Source: Cacajao melanocephalus
Taxonomy: Eukaryota > Chordata > Mammalia > Primates > Pitheciidae
Length of the DNA stretch: 64,000 bases
NCBI GenBank assembly: GCA_963573385.1
Contig: CAUYLG010041478.1
Location: 1 to 64,000 of the forward strand
Direction: 5' to 3'
Below the pieces are notes generated by a model that was not told where the DNA came from, did no database searches, and worked only from the letters and a program-made list of their open reading frames with translations. This document shows positions 25,590 through 39,180 of the stretch, in pieces (the first letter of the stretch is position 1; each line of letters starts with the position of its first letter). The translations under genes and the position numbers were made by a program.

Positions 25590-25700
25590 ATCAAAGGGAG
25601 ACTAACTGTAAATTATTACAGTATCTTAGACAAGAAATTGTGGTGGCTTGGCCTAGAGACTTAGCAGTGGAGATGTATTACTTGTTAATTCCAAGAGTGA
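25590..25700 (-). mobile_element. L2 LINE fragment, antisense
   Basis: 'acaagaaattgtggtggctt' then 'ggcctagagacttagcagtg' matches the antisense L2 stretch 'gagatgatggtggcttggac'. Confidence 0.5.
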
Positions 25701-25984
25701 GTCTGGGTTTTATACAGTCCTTTTGTAAACAAAAACCTGCAATTTAATCTGGTAAGGCTGCCTTGTTACAAGCTTGGATTAAAGCAATTCGTGAGAAAAA
25801 AAAACAAAAACAAACTTGCCCATCCAAGTATGGATTCAATGTTGACTCTTTAGAACCAGGTCCAACTAGTTTAGTGAACGTTTTGTAAAACAGTAACAAA
25901 AATATAAAATTATATAAAGCCCATGTGTTACAAAAACTGTACATTCCTTGGTCTTTGAAGTGTCATTGTCATCATCACTATGAT

Positions 25985-26200
25985 GGGAAAAGTATAACAT
26001 AACGGTTAGTTAAGAGTCAAGGAAAGGAAGCCTAGCTGCCTGGATTCAAATCTGTGATCTACTCATTTAATAGAGAGATGGCTTAACTTTCTCTACCTCA
26101 CTCAGTTCCCTCAACTACAGAATGGAAGAAATCATAGTATTTATCATAACTTTATTTGTAAAGATTAAGTTAGATGATATAAAAATGAATAAATATCATT
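25985..26200 (+). mobile_element. MIR SINE, near full length
   Basis: 'agtataacataacggttagt', 'agctgcctggattcaaatct', 'ctctacctcactcagttccc', 'tcaactacagaatggaagaa' and 'gtaaagattaagttagatga' follow MIR from its 5' part to its 3' half. Confidence 0.82.
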
Positions 26201-26214
26201 TGATATCCTGCAGA

Positions 26215-26925
26215 TATGAAACATAGAAGAATATTGTCAGCAACCTTCTGTCAATACATTTGACAATTTAGATGAAAGAGACAAATTTCTAGAAAGTACA
26301 CCTTCTTAAAACTGATTTAAGAAGAAATAAGAGGAATAAACAGTAATATAACCATCAATGAACTTGAATTAGTAATCCAAACTCTCTCCACAATAATAAT
26401 CCAAGGCCATTCAATTTCCTTCACTAGACAATTTCACAAAATATTCAAGGAAAAAATGCTTATAGTTTTATCAAACTCTTTAGATAAGAAAGAGCGACAG
26501 AGTCCTCAATTCATCTTACGATTCTAACAACACCTTGATGCCAAAATTCAATGTGGATAGTAAAACAAGAGGAAAAAGATAACAGACTGAGCATATCTAT
26601 AAACATAAATGCAAAAAGTATAAATAAAACATTGGCAAATGTAATCTATCCATTTTGAAAAGGAAGAAATGATGACCAAATTGAATTCATCCGAGGAATG
26701 CAGGGTTGTTTCAACATTAAAGAAAAAAAAAATCTGTTGCTGTGATTAGCTACATTCACAGATCAAAGGGAAAAGTCCTCATAAACAATGTTAATAGATG
26801 CAGAAAAATGTTTGATGCATTTCAACATCCATTCATGATGAAGTACTATCGTAAAGTAGAATAAGATGTAACTTTCTTAGTTTGCTGAGGGGAATCTACA
26901 AAAAAATTAGTATCAAATATATTTT
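26215..26925 (+). mobile_element. L1M LINE ORF2 (reverse-transcriptase region) fragment
   Basis: 'acaatttcacaaaatattca', 'acaccttgatgccaaaattc', 'aaaacattggcaaatgtaat', 'catccgaggaatgcagggtt', 'aatagatgcagaaaaatgtt' and 'caacatccattcatgatgaa' follow the ORF2 reverse-transcriptase region of old L1M. No frame longer than 60 codons survives. Confidence 0.82.
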
Positions 26926-26929
26926 ATTT

Positions 26930-27990
26930 TGCTTCTTAGGGTTTATTTTGCTGCTTTTTTTCTAATTTCCTGGAAAGATGCTTAGTTCATTACTTTTGTG
27001 ACTTTCTTTTATCTTACACATTCACCTTGAGGATATAAGTTTTTCTCTAATCCTGCCCTTAACTGCATCCCATGAGTTTGATTATTTTTATTAACATTCT
27101 GTTTAAAATATTTTCAAGTATCCATTATGCCTTCTTCTTTGACTCATTGGTTATGAGGAAATATACTTTTTTATTTTAAAACAGAGAGAGATTTCCTAGT
27201 CTTTCTTTCTTTGAAATTGCCTTCTAACATAATTGTTGGGATATACTCCCTGTGACTGTACAATATTTTGAGACTTTATGGTCCAACACATGTAAACAAA
27301 TTTTGTCAATGTTTTGTATGTGCTTGAAAAGAGTATATATGCTTCAGTTTTTTTAAATGAAATGGTTTATAGTCTAATTGAAAAGTCTAAAATTCTGTAA
27401 TTTCAAGGATCTTATTTATTTCAATAATGTCACTTTTTACAGTTTTCTTTAGATGCTTACATATTTTAAGCTCAGTTTTTACTTCTTCAAATTTATTAAG
27501 CCTAGTTATTTTATAATGTGTCTGATAATTCTAACACCAGAAGTCACTGTGGACTCTGTTTTCTGTTGTGTCTGCTGATAATTGATCATGCCACATTATT
27601 TCTTTAGGTATCCTCCTATCTTTGACCATAGTATTTATTTTTTAACTTGTAGACATAATCTGAGTCCTAGGATGGTTTACCTTCCTTCAAAGAGAATGTT
27701 TATTTGCTTCTACTGGTTGTGTGGGGGCCCATTAGTGCAAGGCCACCTTAAAATCCAAGTTGAATCTTGAGGTTCCTCAGATGTCCGGAGAAGAGAAGCT
27801 GATCTCTGAGTCAGCCTGAGTGTTGGTTTACTTGTGGTTTACTCTCATTCTAAGGCTGGGGTCCTACCTTTAAATATGAGCGGGGGTGGATCAGATTTTT
27901 CACTTTCGGTGGACTTTGACTTTTGTTACCCTTGTCCTGGGATTCTGCCAAAATCTCATTGTTTTTCTGCTGTTTTCTCTGGATCAGCAA
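26930..27990 (-). mobile_element. L1M LINE ORF2 fragment, antisense (right edge uncertain)
   Basis: 'gcatcccatgagtttgatta', 'ttcttctttgactcattggt', 'tttcctagtctttctttctt' and 'gcttgaaaagagtatatatg' are the reverse complement of the L1 ORF2 endonuclease region. The match is clear to about 27450 and weak beyond. It abuts the sense L1M piece on its left. Confidence 0.65.
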
Positions 27991-28010
27991 ATGCTCTCAG
28001 CAAAAGTTTT

Positions 28011-28324
<314 letters not shown>

Positions 28325-28337
28325 CAGCAAAAGTTTT

Positions 28338-30365
28338 AAAGGTTTTTAAAATTATTATGATTCCTATTTCATCTAACTTTTTTACTTGTTCTCAACAATA
28401 GGGTTTATTCAAATTGTCTTGCTCATCATTACTGAAAGCAGACAAACCCCACTGAAAAGCATATTTTATGTCTCAAATTTCAGTATTGATCTTATCAGTA
28501 AAATAGCAATAATGATGATAATAATAAGACCAACCTACTCTTTTTTGGAGAATGTTAAGAAGGATAAAGATTGAAATACATATTTCTCTGCAGAAGATAC
28601 ATTCCTGTCATTTCTATCACCATAGTGGCATTTAAGTTATATTTTTCAGAAACCAACTCTAGATTAAAATCACTATAAAGTCACCAACAGAAACTAAAGA
28701 TAATATTGTCAAGATCTTCTTTTCTATTCGCTTTAAGGATTTGCTCTACTTTAGACTTCTCAAATAGTGGGGAACATTTTCCTAACAAAAGGGCTCAATC
28801 TTATTACCATAAATATATGAATAGAGTAGAAGATCTTCCAAGTGATAACTGAAAGGTATAATCCCTACATTACAGAATGATTTTTTATTCTGTTTATAAA
28901 TGGACTCAAATTTCATGACTTAATTTTACTTTTCTCAAAACTAAAAATAAATACACTGGAACCTAAGAGTAGCAGAAATATCCAAAGTTAAAAATTCTAA
29001 AATTACTTCAAAAGCGATGGGTTCATGAAAAGAAGTTCCATTTTCAAAACTCTGAAAATGGTTTCATTTATTCTCAAGGCCTGCCCAGGAATGAAGTAAG
29101 AGCTGAATCTGTTTAATTTTTAGACTAAAAACATACCCAATTTTACTGAGTTTATTGCACAATTGGGCTGCAGATTTGAGGAGCCAAAATAACAAATTAC
29201 AAATCATGTTTTGTACCTCATCCAAACTAAATGACATTTCTCCAAATTAATCAGCTACCCCATAAAGGATACCAACATGAGATCTGCAGAGACTTTCTTC
29301 ATGCCAAAATATGATGGTGACTTTGTATCTAAGCAACAGCCACTTCCAAGAAATGCTGAAGATAGCATGTTTCAAAGACCAGGATCTTTCACCTGTATCC
29401 AAGCACTTACTTTCCTATGTCCTGAATACACTTAGATTTCTGGCTTTGGCTCCTTTCTGATTTCTCATGACACTGTGTCATCTGTTCCTAAAACATTGTG
29501 TCATCATTTGTTATGAACAGTTAGAGAAACATACAAAGATCCCTCCAGGGAAGGCTCTTTCCAAAGTGAGAGGAGCTGCTAAGAGATCTTGACTGGTCTA
29601 CAATGTCAATGTCAAAAAGGAAAAAGAAAAATGGAAAAACCAAAGTTCCCCATCAATGTAAAAAGAGGATTACTTTAGAGCTCATTTCATTGGCAGGACA
29701 AAGTACTTCATATGGACTCTCAATTCTCTCTAACATCTTCCAAACCTGTTCACTGGCTCTCATCCAGGTACTTGCCATCACTCTCCTGCAGTGAATCTCA
29801 AGCTCTTGGCAGCATTGTAGGAATGACTCTGTTTGGCAAGCTTGCATTGCAGTGGGCAAGTTGCACATACAAACTTCATGTCAAAATATGCACAAATACC
29901 TAACAGTGGGCATTCATACACACTTGTTTGAAGATGCTAAGCTTTTTTATAATACTTTCTTCTTTTATATCATAGGAGAAAACATTCATCATGTGCAGGA
30001 GGTGGGGTAAAAAGGGAGAAAAACACAAAATGAATCAGATACTCTCCACGTAAGTATTGATGGCCACTTGGCCCATCTAGCAAAACATTAAAACAAGAAC
30101 ATCTGGTCTTGGTTATCATCTGCTTTTTCCTTGAGAGTCCTCTTCCTTCAACAGGCATCTGTTTATCTCTGCCTCTCATCCTCCATTTTGTAAGTTCTCC
30201 AGACATGGAGCTGTACTGTTTCTCGTGTTGCATTATACTATCGGGAACCTCACGTTCCAGTTTTATCCCTTCTTCTCACCTAAACTGTCCTGCATGTCAT
30301 TTCCTCAGAGCTCTGTTCTGTTCTGCTCTGATCTCTCCGAACTGAATGATTCTTTCTAGCTCATG
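28338..30365. other. Unassigned stretch
   Basis: About 2 kb with no repeat or gene I can name. The composition is AT-rich and ORFs are at most 87 codons without motifs. Confidence 0.4.
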
Positions 30366-30369
30366 CATA

Positions 30370-31500
30370 GATACAAACTGTTCACACTTTGCAAAGTTCT
30401 CTCATGCATGAATTTCAGTTACTACAGTTACCACCAGTCCCCCCAATGACATAGTTTCAATTTCAGTTATCACAGTACATTAATTGTGAGTAACTGCATA
30501 AAGTACAAGCTTGGCTGTTAGCTCTTCAGTCCACAGAATGCCACACAATAACAGATGTACATCAGGATCAGAGACCAACCACATCACTTCCTTCACATTC
30601 CCCCAGTGACTGGTCACTGTGCATCTGTTATCAGTTCAGGCACAGACAGGAAAGCATGTGGCTGTATTACTTCCTTGGCTTCCGTTGGTACGCATATCTG
30701 ACATTTTATAAAAATAAATACTCAAAAGAGGGCATTAGTTAATAAATATGACAGTCTAGCAAAAAAAAATGTGAAATTCACATTGAAAGTAAATTGAGTT
30801 ATAGGAAAAATATCTGACTGTGGGGATGTGAACCCTGCCTCTATTGGAAAGACTCTAGATAGCAGCCAAAGGATCTTAAGGAAGGTGAATTTATACACAA
30901 AAGTAAGGAAGGCAGGAACAAGGAAAAGGATGAAAGTTAAGATAAGATGTCGGAGAGAAAGGGACATCAGCAAAAAAAAAAAAGAAAAAAAATCATATTG
31001 AAAGAATTGAAAGATGTTTCATGACCTTGAAGATTCAAAGGATAACATGTTGGAAGCTGATCTGAACTTAGAAAGGAGTGTGACTTTCTGCCAAGGCATA
31101 GAAAAGATGTTGGCTCCACAGAGCAAGTTCTATGGCAAAAAGAAGGCAAGCACTCTTCAAACTACTCTTGAGAAGTTTTTTATAAAAAATAAAACTCCTG
31201 AACTCTCAGTATTCCTAATGATTTAGAGTGTACTAAAGAAATAGTAGTTTTACTATGTTTTTCAGTTTTCTGTATATCTATAACCCATAGTAAGAGAGTT
31301 TTTCATATTTTGGAAAAAAATGAAAAATCACAAAGCAATTGTAATGATGATTAAGATGGTTTTGCAGGGTGGCAGAACCATTTTTATTGGCCCGCACACC
31401 TTGCAAATCAGCGACTGACAGTCTATGCTCAACAATTAAATAACACCACAACCCCTTTTTGGTAGGATAGTCGCATGTTAAAAGCTCTTGTTTAAAACTA
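30370..31500 (+). mobile_element. Tigger-type (pogo/TcMar) DNA transposon remnant
   Basis: The right half contains sequence for the C-terminal tail of a pogo-like transposase (31014-31226). The left part, with 'tttcagttatcacagtacat' and 'gttagctcttcagtccacag', resembles the non-coding end of such an element. Edges are approximate and no terminal inverted repeat is visible. Most of the transposase is missing. Confidence 0.55.
31014..31226 (+). pseudogene. Tigger transposase C-terminal fragment
   Basis: A 70-codon open frame reading M-F-H-D-L-E-D at its start, with the internal stretch E-R-S-V-T-F-C-Q-G-I-E-K-M-L followed by K-K-A-S-T-L-Q-T-T-L-E-K-F-F. The latter is the typical tail of Tigger/pogo transposases. 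The DDE catalytic domain and the DNA-binding helix-turn-helix are absent, so it cannot transpose. It could be a chance open remnant, since old Tigger tails are often still open over this length. Confidence 0.6.
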
Positions 31501-31539
31501 TTATATAAACAATAATTATGCCTCTCCAACTATATGTGA

Positions 31540-32250
<711 letters not shown>

Positions 32251-32432
32251 CATATTCTAATTGATAACTATTCTAGCCCTCCAGCTTCATTTCTCTGCTA
32301 CTCACTCTCCTTTTTTCCTAGGATTCACTGGCCTTTTCTTAAAAAATAAAAAAAATAATATTAAATATTCTAGATAGACAACATATAAAGAGTATGCCTA
32401 CTACACTCCCCTGCTTAAAAAAAACAATTACT
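32251..32432. other. Unassigned AT-rich spacer
   Basis: Nothing recognised between the MER2-like element and the Alu. Confidence 0.4.
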
Positions 32433-32721
32433 GCCGGGCACCGTGGCTCACACCTGTAATCCCAACACTTTGGGAGGCTGAGGCGGGCAGATCATGAGGT
32501 CAGGATATCGAGACCATCCTGGCCAACATGGTGAAACTCCGTCTGTACTACAAATACAAAAATTAGCCGGGTGTGGTGGCATGCACCTGTAGTCCCAGCT
32601 ACTCAGGAGGCTGAGACAGGGGAATCACTTGAACCCAGGAGGCGGAAGTTGCAGAGAGCCGAGATCGTGCCACTGCACTCCAGCCTAGTTGCCTGGGTCA
32701 CAGAATGAGATTCTGTCTCAC

Positions 32722-32722
<1 letters not shown>
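32433..32722 (+). mobile_element. Alu SINE, sense
   Basis: Begins 'gccgggcaccgtggctcaca', contains both arms, and ends 'gattctgtctcacaac', where its A tail would start. The tail position is occupied by an (AC)n microsatellite. Confidence 0.96.

Positions 32723-32768
<46 letters not shown>
32723..32768. repeat. (AC)n microsatellite, about 23 units, on the Alu tail
   Basis: Uninterrupted AC dinucleotides immediately 3' of the Alu body. Confidence 0.97.
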
Positions 32769-32770
<2 letters not shown>

Positions 32771-32929
32771 CAATATGGCTGAAGCCCCGTGTTCCCTTCC
32801 CAGACTGCACCCCCTCCATCATTCCTCACTACCACCAGCACCTGTAACCCCAGATTCTATGTTTATCATTTCCATTGTTTTGTTGCTCCTTATTTTTTGG
32901 CATATTTTGAGCATTCATATTCTTTTCCC

Positions 32930-33315
32930 AAACCTGGACACATTCACGCCTCTGCAGCACTGCTGCTGTTTCCTTTAGCACAAATTCCCTCCTCTGCTCT
33001 GCAGCCATGCCCACCGCAGTTCCCTGCTACTTTCTTTCAGGTGAGAACTACATCTCATCATCACCTTCTCTGAGAAGCACCCTGGGACCCTCACTGGATC
33101 AGCTCCTGTATTGCAAGTTCTCATAGCACCCGGCCCCTCTCCTTTGCACTGGGCATTTCAGATGTGGTTTTGTGTTCATTGGTGTGATTCCTCTATGAAT
33201 GGATGTCTCTGCACTGCTCCTGAGGGCAAGAACCGGGTCTGCATTCAATGGGCACTTTATCCCAGCACTGAGCCCTGTGCCTTGAATCTAGAAGGCACTT
33301 GATTCGGACTGAATC
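32930..33315 (+). mobile_element. L2 LINE 3' region
   Basis: 'gcctctgcagcactgctgct', 'tttctttcaggtgagaac', 'cttctctgagaagcaccctg', 'ctcctgagggcaagaaccg' and 'tatcccagcactgagccctg' are sense L2 landmarks in order, reaching the 3' end. Confidence 0.7.
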
Positions 33316-35810
33316 AACAGGGACAAGACGTCCCTTGTTGTTAGGCTCTTTGGGAAGCTCTCATAAAAATTTTAAGGTCAAAGCCCTCTGGCCACACGTT
33401 ACAAAACTAACAAAATAAATAACTGAAAATTTAAAATCCATGTGAAAACCAAATTCCAGCAATGGCCAATGAAAAACATGCATACAGATCCCCAAAGGTA
33501 AGTGTGATGGAGTTTGTCCCACAGTACTGAAGAAAACTGGGCAAGTTGAAGCAGCTTCCAGAGTGAATTTTCTTTCTGCTGTGGCCTAATTTACAGATTA
33601 GGAAGTTTGTGTCTGAAAAGGTGGTACTAGCAGCACAGGCACCCCTGCCCAAACCATGGTTAGTGACAGTTTCAGCAGAACTTACAAGAAATAGAAGGGA
33701 TGTTTGGAAGAAAGAAGAAAATGCAGCCTCAGACATTCATCAGAGGCTGGCTGGATTAGGAAATCTTTTAGGAGGGGGCAAAAAATAAAAAGAGGCCATT
33801 TAAAGGTTTCTTGCTCAACAGCATGCACTTTTAATGAGACCACTATGTACTTTACAGCCCTTTTCACCCAAAGACTTCATCTCCCAGCCGTGCTCCTAGC
33901 TTTTCTCCCTTGCCCACTGCCACTCCTGACACTTGCGCTTACATTGGCTCATTAATCAGCACTTGCCCTGGTGAAATACACAGCTCCGAAATACTGTAAC
34001 CTCGGTTCATGCTGATTACTTAGACAGTTGCACAGGATCCTGAGGGAAGTCAGAGACCTCTGCATGCAGAAATGCCTCTGCCAAGTAAAAAAATCCTCTT
34101 TTTGGGATCCGACGTTCTTGGTCAGAATACATCTTAGAAGAATAATATCATGTACAGGCAAGTGCATTTCCTATACAAAATTCTCTCGGGTTCCACTAGC
34201 CTAGATTTGGAACCTTTTAGATATAAATAACAGAGTTTCTGTAGAGTCACATTAAAGTAGGTGTTTTTGATTTAGGGTTTATGAATGACCTGGGGTGGGG
34301 AGGAGGAGGAATCCATGCCCTCCATGAAATTGTAGGCATGCTTTTAAGTACTAGGGCATTTTTCTGTAGCAAGAATGATAGCGTTTATTAGATCCTCAAA
34401 GCAGTTCACAGCCCCAGCAAGAATCTTCTCAAATCTATTTGCTATTATTGGGCTGGTGAGTTAAACCACAAAACTAATCTCTAAACTTGATTACCCCAAA
34501 TGCCTTGCACCTTGAAACAGCTCCTTACAGCAGAGGAGCAAGATTGGAATTTCGAGAAGGAGAAAAGCATTATTCCTCTTGCTAATTTCTCGTTATTCCT
34601 ATAATGGTTTTCTTGGGATGTCTATATAGAGGTCTTACACTAGGAAAGAAAGCATATCATTTGCTAAAATCCCAAAGAAACCAGAGCTTTAGGTGTACAT
34701 AGGCAGTGACGTTAATTTGACAAGGGGTCTCTGAGATAAATTTTGCAAAGGTGATCTTCTCATCCCCAGAGATGTCTTGCCTGCTGCGTGGGGTTGAAAG
34801 CAGGAAGCAAGGGGGAAATAAACCGGAGGGGTGCTGGGTCCTGCTCCCCACTGCTCATGGGAGCCAACAGTGTGCTTCTCTTTTCAAAATTATGTTCAGT
34901 GACACCACGTTGGCAGCTTGAAATTGGTCATGCAGGGAGTAGGTACACCCATGAAAGACAGCAAACACGGTAAATACCTTCCGCAGAGATGCAGTAGTTA
35001 AACATTTACCAACACATAACTGATCAAGATCCTTTTGTGAGTTTTCAAGCTATGCAGAGCTGGCTGTCCAGAGGCCATGCCTAGAGACCAGATGAAGACA
35101 CATCACAAAATAAAACCATCTAAATCATAAAGCAAAAAGTGTGCACATGAAAAATTTAAAGACTTTTTTTATCATTTTGATTGCAAAATTCTGAATAAGC
35201 TATGGGAACAGAACTCTTCACAATTATTTGGCGCCCATGAGTTGATGAGCTTCAGGCTCAGGGTTTGTCTGTGTGTGGAGAACCCAGCACAGCTGTGGAC
35301 ACAGATGGAATTTTATTTCGCTTTCCCAAACAACCAGTTTATTCTTTACTGAGACGATGACCACAGTTCCACCTTTTTCAAGGTTTCCCAAACAAGATGT
35401 TTGCGGTGAATTCGTTTTGTTTTTGTTTCTTTTGCAACTGTCAGAAGCTTCTGACCAGTTAGGTTATAAAGAATAAGAAGATGATTTGGATAGTATAACA
35501 TGAACAGGCTCAGGTGAGATTCCTTGGCTGTACCCCTGAAGGGTCAGGCTTCTGATCTAGAAGGAGCTAAATGACAATATCCCCTTCTCTGATGCAGCTA
35601 CCACAGAAAATAGAGGAAATATCTCAGTGAGAAGAAACTAGATTCCACTCTGCTCTGACTTCACCAGTTCACCTAGTGTCTGAGCCACCAGGGCAGCCAG
35701 AGAGCTAGCAGATATCTGCAGGCCTGAAACACATGAACCTCCAAATTCACGTGGGTTACACTGGCAAATACAGCTCCAGTTGGAAACCAAACATCTTTTT
35801 GATTACTGGC
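33316..35810. other. Unassigned, repeat-poor stretch
   Basis: I see no named repeat and no gene. ORFs (longest 101 codons, minus, 33431-33736) lack motifs. The sequence is ordinary in composition and could be old unique DNA. Confidence 0.4.
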
Positions 35811-36170
35811 TATGTTAGTTTGTGTCTGCTGAGATGCAAATGCCAGAATGGGATTAGATATATCAGAGATTTATGGGAGAGGCATCCAGAGAGTTAGGAA
35901 GCATCTTCAGACTACAAGGAAGATCTGACAACTGTGGTAGGAAAAAGGAAATGGAGGAGAATTGGACAAGAGGACACTTGGACCACAGCCCAGTTCTAGG
36001 CAAGGTTCAGTGAGACTGTTGGCAAGTACCCCAGTCACAGTCACCTGGTAGGAGGAGTCCTGTGTCTCACCAGATTGGGCCTGTCTTAGGCCCATTGCCA
36101 AGCTTAGTCTGACTGAGCACAGCCCATGAGGAGCGTGGCTTCCAGTGAGTGTGAGGTAGATCCAGAGACA
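35811..36170. mobile_element. Possible old LTR fragment
   Basis: 'tatgttagtttgtgtctgct' followed by 'agatatatcagagatttatg' resembles the left end of an antisense LTR with its poly(A) region ('cccataaatc' in reverse). I cannot name a family; this could equally be unique sequence. Confidence 0.25.
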
Positions 36171-37589
36171 GCGGCTTTTGCTTCTTCAGCAGATCTGAGT
36201 GGTACATTTTCATGGCCACCATGATGGTCATTGTCATCCTTGTACAAATGCTGCTGTCACTGAATTTGCTTTTTTATTTTTAATGGAGGGGCCAGAAATG
36301 GAGACAAGGCTGCCATGTGCAAAGCACAAGGTCTTGCAACATATGTATTATTATGTGTGTTGCAATTCACTTGGGAAAATGTTTGCAGACTAGAAATCAC
36401 AACTATGTGGGTTTTCCAATGCTGTTTATTGACTTTGACTTGGGCTCAAAATGTACAAAGTGTCTAAGACATGATCTACAGGAACAGGAAACTGCAGAAA
36501 ACGTAAGGGATTGTGAAGCTGGAAGCTCAGGCAAAATGTGGTTCCACCCTTGGGGTTAAGACTATATGCCTCTTCACTCACTTACAAGGAGAATGAGTAG
36601 GAAATGGCATTGGCTGTGCATGAGAAACCTGTGCTCTGTATTTTACACTGTCTTTGCTTTCTTTCCTTTTATCCTCTATGGCATTAAGTAATGCCCTCTA
36701 GAATATTCTATTCCTCAAAATTCAGGAACTCAGAAAAGTGAGCTTTTGTTTACTTTTGGAACAGAGTTTTAGAAAGGAAGTCAGTGCAATGGTGGCCACA
36801 GTAATTTAAAAAGAGAAAACCCATGGGACAGAGAAAATCTAGGAGAAATAGAGGCAGATGCACTTGGCCCCAATACCTTGTCTTACCTGAGCGGTCTCCT
36901 ATGAGGACTAAAACTTTGGAGAGTCTGCATTTTGTTTTATTAAGGGAGTTCAGTTTCCTTAGATAGATTATAAAAGTGTATGCCTCTTAGTGAACCGAAG
37001 GCTCGTTATGCAACACCTTCTAAACAGTGTTCCATAACCACTATCACAGACCCAGGAGCTCAACAAACCATTAACCCTTCCAAGCTTCTTTCAGAGGTTT
37101 TCTGCGAATCTCCAGCATCCCAGCCACACAGTCCTTCGAAGGCAGCACCTACAGTCTGAGGTCAGAGGCCTGGATTATTTCGGGCGCTCCCAGGCACCTC
37201 TTAGCCACCTGTATCAGCCCACTTTGCTCTGCAATAAAGAGAAGATTCTCTTGGTTAGTTCTCAGAAATATCAGTAGGTCAGGAAAATAGTCTCTCTCTC
37301 CATGGAAATCTATCAAGAAATAAATGCCGAATAAGTGAACAAACGGATGGTGCAATCAGCAGGTAATAATTCAGACTAATTTCAATGCTACTTTCTAATA
37401 TCCTATACATCCAAAGAACTAGCCTTATGTCTCTGGCAGTGAACAGTACAATAGATGGGGCCCAAGACCTCTTCCCAAGCCTGCTGCAGACAACAGGAGA
37501 TATAACAAGAATACTTGACTTCTTCCTTTCGTTTGGAACTGAGCTCTCATCCTTCTAACAGATGAAGAATAATTCTCTTTATTTTGCTC
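36171..37589. other. Unassigned, repeat-poor stretch
   Basis: No repeat or gene recognised. Short ORFs only. Confidence 0.4.
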
Positions 37590-37765
37590 TATGTTTCATA
37601 GTTTTCAAAGCAATTTTATAACTTATCTAAGACTTATAGCAGGTTTATAAAACAGGAGATACTATATTATCTCCACTTTCCCAAGGAGAAAACTGAGGCC
37701 CAGAGAAGTTGATTAACTTGTCCAAAATCAAGCATCAGGGAGTGTTTGAGCTGAAACCGTGGTGA
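37590..37765 (-). mobile_element. MIR SINE, antisense
   Basis: 'aaactgaggcccagagaagt', 'tgattaacttgtccaaaatc' and 'gtttgagctgaaacc' are the reverse complement of the MIR core. Confidence 0.75.
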
Positions 37766-37920
37766 TAAACAACAGCAACAACAAGCACATATTGAGTGCT
37801 TATTTTGTACTAAATACTAAAAGCTTTACATAGACTACCTCTAATTATTAAAAAGAACCTTGTAAGGAAGGTATCTATGCATTCATTTCGTAAACTGAGT
37901 AAGCAGTGAAAAGCCTTTCA
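37766..37920 (-). mobile_element. Second MIR SINE, antisense
   Basis: 'cacatattgagtgcttattt', 'aagctttacatagactac' and 'ccttgtaaggaaggtatcta' match the MIR 3' end in reverse. It is directly adjacent to the first MIR, with its 3' end in the middle of the pair, so it is a separate insertion. Confidence 0.65.
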
Positions 37921-39069
37921 TGTATAGACCCTCAAAGAACATTAACAGATTGACCGATTGGAATAGATAATCTGTTGACTGAGTCCAAATCAATTAAATT
38001 TTTAGAACGAGATTTAGACTTTTAAAGAAGTGTAGTTAGGCAGCAAACAAAATTGGAGGAGATATTCATCTAATTCCGAAAAATCAGTTTTTCTAATGAG
38101 CTGAGCTATGATATTCATGTATAAATTTTCCCTATGTTCTTCTTTGATTAAATCCCTCTCTATCAAAGCTGGCCTAATATTTAGGTGGAATCTGATATGC
38201 TGTAATTGGTCTGGAGGATCCTCAAAAGACCTCTGCTTTAAAATCCTTCCCTATCAATCACCCTGTAAGCAATATTCCATAATTGTAGCCACCATGCTTG
38301 TAGGCTGAGAATAATATAATTAGAAAAGAGCATTACAGGTGGTCCTTGTTTGACTGTCCAGCTATTATTTACCTCTTAGAGTGAACAAAGATTTTAAACA
38401 GATTTTTTTAATGTGAGAGAAGGGCAGAAAATAAGGCAATCTGAGTCTAGAAGACAGAAGGAGGAAAAAGCTGCAGAAAGAAGGCACAGCTCAGAGAAAA
38501 CTTAACTCACACATTTGACTGCGCTTATCTTATTTACTAGGAGAAAATTAGAGTACAGCCATACTTGAAGTCATTTCACTCATTATTCTCCAACCATTTC
38601 CCCAATTTCTCATCATTTCATCAACATTCCCTCACCCTGCACACTCACACTCACACATATAAACTTGTTCCCAGGATATGATTCAGACACTAGAGAAAAT
38701 ATATCTCTGGCATAATTCCTTCCACAGTTTAATTAATAAAAGCAAAGCAACAGACATGATAATCACAATGAAGCAAAACCACGAACAAAGGAAGAAAAGT
38801 AAGAAAAGGAATATACTCACTGGAAAGAGGTTTTATTGCTAAAGTAGGTTACTAAAGTCCTCACTATTGCTCATTTTCTTAGGAGACTTAAATAGTATAG
38901 TCAACTAAATTTTGAGTTGGTATCGGTACTGTTGGAGATGCTCTTCCATTTCCAGAAAGAGAATGGTAGAAGAGGAAGTTAGCCAAGTGCATGAGTATAC
39001 ATGTATTCCTGAATGGATGGTGTGGTTCTATGCTTCAGAACATGACTCTGGGACTCCCTTTCCATTCTT
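37921..39069. other. Unassigned stretch
   Basis: No repeat or gene recognised. Confidence 0.4.
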
Positions 39070-39180
39070 CCTCAAAGATCACTTTTCAAAGCACAGCTCA
39101 ATTTCTAGCTTTCCAGAAGCCTTCCTGGGTCTCTCAAACCTAGCAGAAGCCCTCCTTTCTCAGAAATCCTAGTGCCCATC
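39070..39180 (+). mobile_element. Possible L2 LINE fragment
   Basis: 'gctcaatttctagctttcca' then 'gaagccttcctgggtctctc' resembles the sense L2 stretch with 'caggaagccttccctgac'. Confidence 0.42.

Noticed and set aside
35811..36170. Named LTR call
   Set aside because: Only weak LTR-like motifs at one end; kept as a low-confidence entry without a family.
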